From Omnitrophica WOR_2 bacterium RIFCSPHIGHO2_02_FULL_52_10 (lineage in GTDB: Bacteria; Omnitrophota; Gorgyraeia; Zapsychrales; Zapsychraceae), in the NCBI GenBank assembly GCA_001805655.1, contig MHGR01000091.1:1-5062 (forward strand): a stretch of 5,062 nt of DNA, in the 5' to 3' direction. Of the stretch, positions 1 through 2,132 are shown piece after piece. The first letter of the stretch is position 1. Each line of letters opens with the position of its first letter. A model generated the notes under the pieces. The model had not been told where the DNA came from. It saw nothing but the letters and a program-made list of their open reading frames with translations, and ran no database searches. The translations under genes were made by a program, and so were the position numbers.

Positions 1-809
1 ATGTCCGTCTGCGCCGCGGCAAAAGTGCCATGGACATGAAGCGCTTCACTGTCATAGGTAACGCTGAGGTCCGCCGTGGAGAGGACACCGCCGGACAATT
101 CGACGAACAAAGGCGCATTGTGGGCAAGGGAGAGATAGCGGGCAAGATGGATATTGTTGAGCATGACCTGCGCGCTGAGATTTCTTGACATGAGGCTGTA
201 ATTGCCTTTGACCGAGGCGCTGGACTTCATATGCGGCGAGTCAACCGCGCCGACGAACCTGATTCCTTTGTTCAGCGAGAGCGTCGCATTGAGATTGATG
301 TTTTCAAAAGACTCGACAAACCCGCCTTCCTGCGTGCGGTCCACAAAAATAACCCTGCCGTTTTCCAGCGTGAATTTTCTTAACAGCAAAACCGGATATT
401 GCCGTTCCCCCAGCCGCTGCTCCAAGGTCAAGAGGTCGGAAAAATTCCATGTCCGGCTGTCCTGACGCTCGACGTAAATATACGGGTCTTTGATGCGGAT
501 GGCGGGGATGATCACGGCCTGGCGCCGGAAGACGGGCGCCAGCATGAGGTTAAAAGACAGCTGCTTGATCTTGATGAACGCCCTGGCGGGATCGTCCCTG
601 CGGGCGACGCCGATGTCATCGATCACAAACCCCTTGAGCAGCTTAAAATCCACGTTGCCGATATAAACTTTTCTCTGAAGGTACTTTTCCGCTTTGACCG
701 TGAGATATTGCTTGAACTGAATCGGCAGGAAGATTGTGTCGATGTAATAAAATACGGCAATCCCCAGCAGGGTGATGCTGAACAGCACAAAAGTGGCTTT
801 ACGATTCAT
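1..809 (-). CDS. AsmA-like envelope protein, N-terminal part (gene truncated by window edge)
   Basis: Reading leftward from the ATG at 809-807, the frame stays open for 269 codons and leaves the window without a stop. The protein begins with a positively charged tip (MNRK) and a hydrophobic segment at residues 6-22, a typical signal anchor. A long beta-rich region follows. Around residues 98-127 a stretch containing IRIKDPYIYVERQ and TWNFSDLL matches the AsmA pattern of a strand ending in 'P-x-hydrophobic' followed by 'W-N-F-x-D-L'. A second such strand lies near 145-157 (FTLENGRVIFVD). AsmA/TamB/DUF748-type proteins sit in the inner membrane, project into the periplasm, and are linked to lipid transport and outer-membrane assembly. 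An in-frame ATG also exists at 863-861, but it overlaps a possible -10 box and would put extra residues before the anchor, so 809 is preferred. Neither start has a clear Shine-Dalgarno. The family call is good; the exact subfamily is not resolved. Confidence 0.8.
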   Translation of the reverse strand, partial: MNRKATFVLFSITLLGIAVFYYIDTIFLPIQFKQYLTVKAEKYLQRKVYIGNVDFKLLKGFVIDDIGVARRDDPARAFIKIKQLSFNLMLAPVFRRQAVIIPAIRIKDPYIYVERQDSRTWNFSDLLTLEQRLGERQYPVLLLRKFTLENGRVIFVDRTQEGGFVESFENINLNATLSLNKGIRFVGAVDSPHMKSSASVKGNYSLMSRNLSAQVMLNNIHLARYLSLAHNAPLFVELSGGVLSTADLSVTYDSEALHVHGTFAAAQTD

Positions 810-863
810 TATTTTTATTATATAGGACTTTAAATGGCTATTCAATGTGATTCGTGACCCCAT

Positions 864-869
864 ATTATA
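864..869 (-). promoter_or_regulatory. Possible -10 box for the AsmA-like gene
   Basis: Read on the minus strand this is a perfect TATAAT, which would place transcription start near 857 and give a leader of about 48 nt before the ATG at 809. The region at the expected -35 position (887-892, TAATCT on the minus strand) is poor, so only half of the promoter is visible. AT-rich spacer sequence produces such hexamers by chance, hence the low confidence. Confidence 0.3.
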
Positions 870-921
870 GTGTTTTATAGATATTAAGATTAGTAGAATC
901 TGACCATTTGGGGCAAAAGTG

Positions 922-939
922 TAATTATTGCAATAATTA
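922..939. promoter_or_regulatory. 18-bp perfect palindrome, candidate operator
   Basis: The left half TAATTATTG is the exact reverse complement of the right half CAATAATTA, with no spacer. A continuous dyad of this length suits binding of a dimeric helix-turn-helix regulator. Its centre supplies the -35 element of the plus-strand promoter described next, which would suit repression by occlusion. No regulator gene is in the window, and I do not recognise it as the box of a named regulator. Chance is possible because the site is AT-rich. Confidence 0.45.
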
Positions 940-956
940 AGAGGAAATGATATACT
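928..956 (+). promoter_or_regulatory. Candidate sigma-70 promoter reading toward the stem-loop array and tRNA
   Basis: TTGCAA at 928-933 (4 of 6 to consensus) and TATACT at 951-956 (5 of 6) are separated by exactly 17 nt. Initiation near 963 would transcribe the inverted-repeat array and could run on into tRNA-Pro at 1510. No protein gene starts close downstream, so any product would be a non-coding or tRNA-precursor transcript. This is a sequence match only. Confidence 0.4.
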
Positions 957-1031
957 GGCCTCCTTCATGGGCAGGGTAGGCGGCGCGGGCGGAAAGATTT
1001 TATAGGAGAGACAGATTTTTCACTGCTATTT

Positions 1032-1056
1032 GCCCCCCGCATGAAGCGATGGGGGC
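1032..1056. repeat. GC-rich stem-loop, array copy a
   Basis: Arms GCCCCC (1032-1037) and GGGGGC (1051-1056) enclose a second small stem, CGC/GCG (1038-1040 and 1046-1048), with loop ATGAA. The loop resembles those of the copies at 1117-1143 and 1433-1459 (GCATGAA or GCATAAA, then CGAT). It is preceded by a short T-run (1016-1020) as the other copies are. No T-run follows the stem, so it is not a standard terminator. Confidence 0.7.
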
Positions 1057-1151
1057 GCCCTCAAGACAGCGGAGCTGGATTGAGGGTCGGATAAGTAAAC
1101 AGTGTTTTTTTCATTTGCCCCCTGGCATGAAACGATAGGGGGCGAGAAAAT
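1056..1151. repeat. 96-bp direct repeat, copy 1
   Basis: This segment recurs at 1372-1467 with the same length and 7 substitutions (about 93% identity). It contains, in order, a stem-loop with arms CCCTCAA/TTGAGGG (1058-1064 and 1080-1086) and inner arms CAGC/GCTG around a GGA loop; a linker ending in a run of seven T (1105-1111); and a second stem-loop with arms GCCCCCT/AGGGGGC (1117-1123 and 1137-1143), followed by GAGAAAAT. In the first stem-loop the inner and outer stems are separated by GA on both strands, a tandem G-A internal loop. The two copies lead into different hairpins on the right, so the repeat ends at the AAAAT. Confidence 0.9.
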
Positions 1152-1206
1152 TGATTTCGGTTTAGACTTATGGAGCGTTAGCGAACATAAGTCTTAGCCA
1201 AAATCA
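1152..1206 (+). repeat. CTTATG-family stem-loop, copy 1
   Basis: Outer arms TGATTT/AAATCA (1152-1157 and 1201-1206) and inner arms GACTTATG/CATAAGTC (1165-1172 and 1186-1193) are joined by a GG/CC pair flanked by a T-G wobble and a T-T mismatch. The apical part reads GA, then GC, a GTTA loop, GC, then GAA. The same layout with a different outer-stem sequence occurs at 1305-1373, and in reverse orientation at 1460-1510 and 1761-1802. Confidence 0.85.
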
Positions 1207-1207
1207 T

Positions 1208-1234
1208 ACTCAAAACAGCTTTGCTGTTTTGAGT
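1208..1234. repeat. Perfect 12-bp stem-loop, variant of the CCCTCAA hairpin
   Basis: Arms ACTCAAAACAGC (1208-1219) and GCTGTTTTGAGT (1223-1234) pair fully around a TTT loop. Position by position this aligns with the hairpins at 1058-1086 and 1374-1402 (shared CTCAA, CAGC, GCTG, TTGAG). The internal GA/GA of those copies is replaced here by Watson-Crick AA/TT. The sequence after it, up to the T-run at 1253-1258, also resembles the linker of the 96-bp repeat. The T-run is 18 nt past the stem, too far for a terminator. Confidence 0.85.
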
Positions 1235-1268
1235 GCCAAAGAAAATAAACAGTTTTTTGTTTATATGT

Positions 1269-1298
1269 CGCCCCTCAGCACCGCTGTGCTTCGGGGCG
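1269..1298 (-). repeat. GC-rich stem-loop, array copy c
   Basis: Outer arms CGCCCC/GGGGCG (1269-1274 and 1293-1298) and inner arms AGCAC/GTGCT (1277-1281 and 1286-1290) enclose a CGCT loop. The internal loop is TC on both strands, so on the minus strand it reads GA/GA, the same as in other hairpins of the array. It occupies the same relative place as the GCCCCC hairpins: after a CAGT plus T-run and before an AAAAT stretch and a CTTATG hairpin. Confidence 0.8.
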
Positions 1299-1304
1299 AA
1301 AATT

Positions 1305-1373
1305 CGATATCGGTTTAAACTTATGGAGCCTGCGGATTGGTAGGCGGAACGACATAAGTTTTAGCCGATATCG
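1305..1373 (+). repeat. CTTATG-family stem-loop, copy 2
   Basis: The 21-nt arms 1305-1325 and 1353-1373 are reverse complements except for one T-G wobble and one T-T mismatch. Those two defects sit at the same stem positions as in copy 1 (1152-1206). The outer stem here is CGATATC rather than TGATTT, and a G-C pair of copy 1 (1165/1193) is A-T here (1318/1360), so both arms changed together. The apical region begins with GA, carries GCCT/AGGC (1328-1331 and 1342-1345) and ends in GGAACGA. Confidence 0.85.
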
Positions 1374-1467
1374 CCCTCAAGACAGCGGAGCTGGGTTGAG
1401 GGTCGGACAAGCATATAGTGTTTTTTTTATTTGCCCCCTGGCATAAAACGATAGGGGGCGAGAAAAT
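1372..1467. repeat. 96-bp direct repeat, copy 2
   Basis: This is the partner of 1056-1151. It carries the CCCTCAA/TTGAGGG hairpin (1374-1402), whose internal loop is GA/GG here; a run of eight T (1421-1428); the GCCCCCT/AGGGGGC hairpin (1433-1439 and 1453-1459); and the final GAGAAAAT (1460-1467). That last stretch becomes the 5' arm of the next hairpin. Substitutions fall mainly in the linker, while all paired arms are kept. Confidence 0.9.
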
Positions 1468-1510
1468 CTAACACTTATGTCGCTTCGCTCCATAAGTGTA
1501 AAATTTTCTC
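1460..1510 (-). repeat. CTTATG-family stem-loop, copy 3, abutting the tRNA
   Basis: Outer arms GAGAAAAT/ATTTTCTC (1460-1467 and 1503-1510) and inner arms ACACTTATG/CATAAGTGT (1471-1479 and 1491-1499) are separated by a 3-nt internal loop on each side. The apex read on the minus strand is GA-GCGAAGC-GA, which includes GCGAAGC, a heptamer known to form an exceptionally stable DNA mini-hairpin. It is inverted relative to copies 1 and 2. The last base of the 3' arm, C1510, is also base 1 of the tRNA. Confidence 0.8.
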
Positions 1511-1583
1511 GGGGAGTAGCGCAGCTGGCTAGCGCACATGCTTTGGGAGCATGGGGTCGGGGGTTCAAATCCCCCCTCCCCGA
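1510..1583 (+). tRNA. tRNA-Pro (anticodon UGG)
   Basis: A full cloverleaf can be drawn. The acceptor stem is CGGGGAG (1510-1516) with CTCCCCG (1576-1582) and discriminator A1583. The D-arm is GCGC/GCGC (1519-1522 and 1532-1535). The anticodon stem is CATGC/GCATG (1537-1541 and 1549-1553) with loop TTTGGGA and anticodon TGG at 1544-1546. The T-arm is GGGGG/CCCCC (1559-1563 and 1571-1575) with loop TTCAAAT. The C1-G72 pair, UGG anticodon and G37 are typical of bacterial proline tRNAs. CCA is not encoded (TTT follows), so CCA-adding enzyme would be needed. It reads proline CCN codons, mainly CCA and CCG. Confidence 0.95.
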
Positions 1584-1716
1584 TTTAGAAGCGAGGAGTC
1601 CTCCATGGGAGGACGACGAGCTTAAATCGTACTCGGGCTTCAACACAAATAGAAAAGCCCGAGTGCGACCAAGATTTTTGAAAAGTGTTCGTGGGCCCAG
1701 GGTTCTCCTGCTCCGC
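1584..1716 (+). repeat. Post-tRNA structured repeat, copy 1
   Basis: The segment begins just after the tRNA discriminator base and recurs, diverged, 246 bp downstream. It holds hairpin 1 (arms GTCCTCC/GGAGGAC at 1598-1604 and 1608-1614, loop ATG) and hairpin 2 (14-bp stem, 1627-1640 with 1655-1668, including ACTCGGGC/GCCCGAGT). The shared words CCAAGAT, TTTGAAAA and GGGTTCTCC (1700-1708) follow. Reading frames through it are tRNA-linked shadows with no recognisable protein. I do not recognise the element. Confidence 0.75.
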
Positions 1717-1738
1717 TTCAAAACTTGCGTTTGGAAGC
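1715..1738. repeat. Small inverted repeat between the two post-tRNA repeats
   Basis: Arms GCTTC/GAAGC and AAAC/GTTT pair around a TTGC loop, with one A-G mismatch between the two stem parts (A1720 and G1733). It lies between the end of repeat copy 1 and the CTTATG hairpin at 1761. Confidence 0.5.
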
Positions 1739-1760
1739 TTCGCAGGACGGCGTCGCTCAG

Positions 1761-1802
1761 CAGACTTATGTTCGCCCGCTTGCAGCGGGCTCCATAAGTC
1801 TG
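1761..1802 (-). repeat. CTTATG-family stem-loop, copy 4
   Basis: Perfect outer arms CAGACTTATG (1761-1770) and CATAAGTCTG (1793-1802) enclose perfect inner arms GCCCGCT/AGCGGGC (1774-1780 and 1784-1790) with a TGC loop. On the minus strand the internal loop reads GA on one side and GAA on the other, as in copy 1. It occupies the place where the body of a second tRNA would lie if the tRNA plus its downstream repeat had been duplicated as one unit. Confidence 0.85.
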
Positions 1803-1807
1803 GAGCT

Positions 1808-1832
1808 CCTTGAAATCCCTGCTCCCCGACCA
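1808..1832 (+). pseudogene. Decayed tRNA 3' end with CCA
   Basis: Over 25 positions this aligns without gaps to the tRNA-Pro T-loop and acceptor 3' strand. It shares AAATCCC and CTCCCCGA, and ends in CCA where the intact tRNA has TTT. The T-stem 5' side and the rest of a tRNA are absent: the acceptor partner GGGGAG is not found upstream, where the CTTATG hairpin sits instead. It is best read as a tRNA tail left by a tandem duplication or by displacement on insertion at the tRNA 3' end. Confidence 0.55.
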
Positions 1833-1961
1833 AGAAGCGAGGGCGAGCACATGGTGCGAGCCCGAGCTTTGGTCGTACTCGAACTACAACCTATTTAGAA
1901 AAGTTCGAGTGCGACCAAGATATTTGAAAAATATTAGCAGCCATGGGTTCTCCCGCTTTTC
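1833..1961 (+). repeat. Post-tRNA structured repeat, copy 2
   Basis: This is the partner of 1584-1716. Hairpin 1 has outer arms GGGC/GCCC (1841-1844 and 1860-1863), inner arms GCAC/GTGC (1847-1850 and 1854-1857), loop ATG, and GA on both sides between the stems. Hairpin 2 is a 17-bp stem (1869-1885 with 1902-1918) with one T-G wobble. Its core ACTCGAAC/GTTCGAGT differs from copy 1 by two compensated base pairs. The tail words CCAAGAT, TTTGAAAA and GGGTTCTCC (1945-1953) are kept. Confidence 0.75.
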
Positions 1962-1981
1962 CGGAGTAGAGGCGACCCATT

Positions 1982-2010
1982 GTAGGGGCAGGTTTAAAAC
2001 CTGCCCCTAC
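1982..2010. repeat. REP-like 29-bp palindrome
   Basis: Arms GTAGGGGCAGGTTT (1982-1995) and AAACCTGCCCCTAC (1997-2010) are perfect reverse complements around a single A. Short intergenic palindromes of the type GTAGGGGC, G-rich, TTT, then its complement are dispersed in many unrelated bacterial genomes and resemble REP elements; this is from general familiarity. A TnpA_REP-type transposase is not in the window. No T-run follows, so it is not a rho-independent terminator. Confidence 0.8.
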
Positions 2011-2040
2011 CCACCATCAGTTAGACACGCTCTTTGGCCG

Positions 2041-2081
2041 GTAAAGTAAATTCAACATCGGGGTTAGTTTACTGTTATTAC
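2041..2081 (+). promoter_or_regulatory. Inverted repeat in the leader of the secretion operon
   Basis: Arms GTAA/TTAC (2041-2044 and 2078-2081), AGTAAA/TTTACT (2045-2050 and 2068-2073) and AAC/GTT (2054-2056 and 2063-2065) could form a bulged hairpin 52 nt upstream of the first gene. The role is unknown: operator, mRNA leader structure, or the end of another dispersed repeat. A convincing promoter for the operon was not found between 1962 and 2132. TAGACA (2022-2027) resembles a -35, but no good -10 lies at the right distance. Confidence 0.35.
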
Positions 2082-2120
2082 ATAAATGAACTAGTCAAGA
2101 CCACCGCATTACCCATTGAT

Positions 2121-2128
2121 GAGGGGGG
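2121..2128 (+). promoter_or_regulatory. Ribosome binding site that fixes the gspE start
   Basis: GAGGGGGG ends 4 nt before the ATG at 2133. The same frame is open further upstream to a TTG at 2034, but that stretch overlaps the leader inverted repeat, has no ribosome binding site and adds residues unlike the family. The ATG at 2133 gives the normal N-terminus. Confidence 0.7.
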
Positions 2129-2132
2129 AAAA

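Larger units (their letters stand above)
810..1031. other. AT-rich spacer between the AsmA-like gene and the stem-loop array
   Basis: No open reading frame here has a credible start and a recognisable product on either strand. Apart from the possible minus-strand -10 box, the 18-bp palindrome and the plus-strand promoter listed separately, nothing structured is visible. The base composition shifts from AT-rich (810-950) to GC-richer (955-990) before the array begins. Confidence 0.5.

Noticed and set aside
399..833. 144-codon plus-strand open frame
   Set aside because: It lies opposite the AsmA-like gene. The minus-strand product has a signal anchor and family motifs, while this one has neither.
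947..979. Ten-codon open frame beginning ATG ATA TAC after GAGGAA
   Set aside because: The purine stretch is too close to the ATG to act as a Shine-Dalgarno, and the site coincides with the proposed promoter spacer and -10.
1032..1510. Rho-independent terminators
   Set aside because: The T-runs lie 5' of the GC hairpins or about 18 nt past the preceding stem, not directly after a stem on either strand.
1477..1797. 106-codon plus-strand open frame starting inside a hairpin
   Set aside because: It contains the classic spurious peptide from sense translation of a tRNA (GVAQLASAHALGAWGRGFKSP). The start is in the CTTATG hairpin, without a ribosome binding site.
1377..1850. 157-codon minus-strand open frame across the tRNA and repeats
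   Set aside because: It reads antisense through tRNA-Pro (the GRGDLNPRPHAPKACALA-type peptide is a well-known tRNA shadow) and through hairpins on both sides. No family resemblance.
1032..1961. CRISPR array
   Set aside because: Repeats are few, of unequal spacing and diverged. The segments between them are themselves hairpins rather than unique spacers. No cas gene is present.
1032..1961. Retron or other reverse-transcriptase-linked RNA
   Set aside because: Dense hairpins invite the idea, but no reverse transcriptase gene or fragment is in the window, and the hairpins occur as repeats rather than a single msr/msd layout.
1810..2049. 79-codon plus-strand open frame, similar to part of the frame at 1477-1797
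   Set aside because: The peptide similarity (RVRPRFLKS versus RVRPRYLKN) follows from the DNA repeat, whose 246-bp offset is a multiple of three. The frame runs through two hairpins and the REP-like palindrome.
2034..2132. Upstream TTG start extending gspE by 33 residues
   Set aside because: No ribosome binding site. The extension crosses the leader inverted repeat, and the ATG at 2133 has a strong GAGGGGGG and the family N-terminus.
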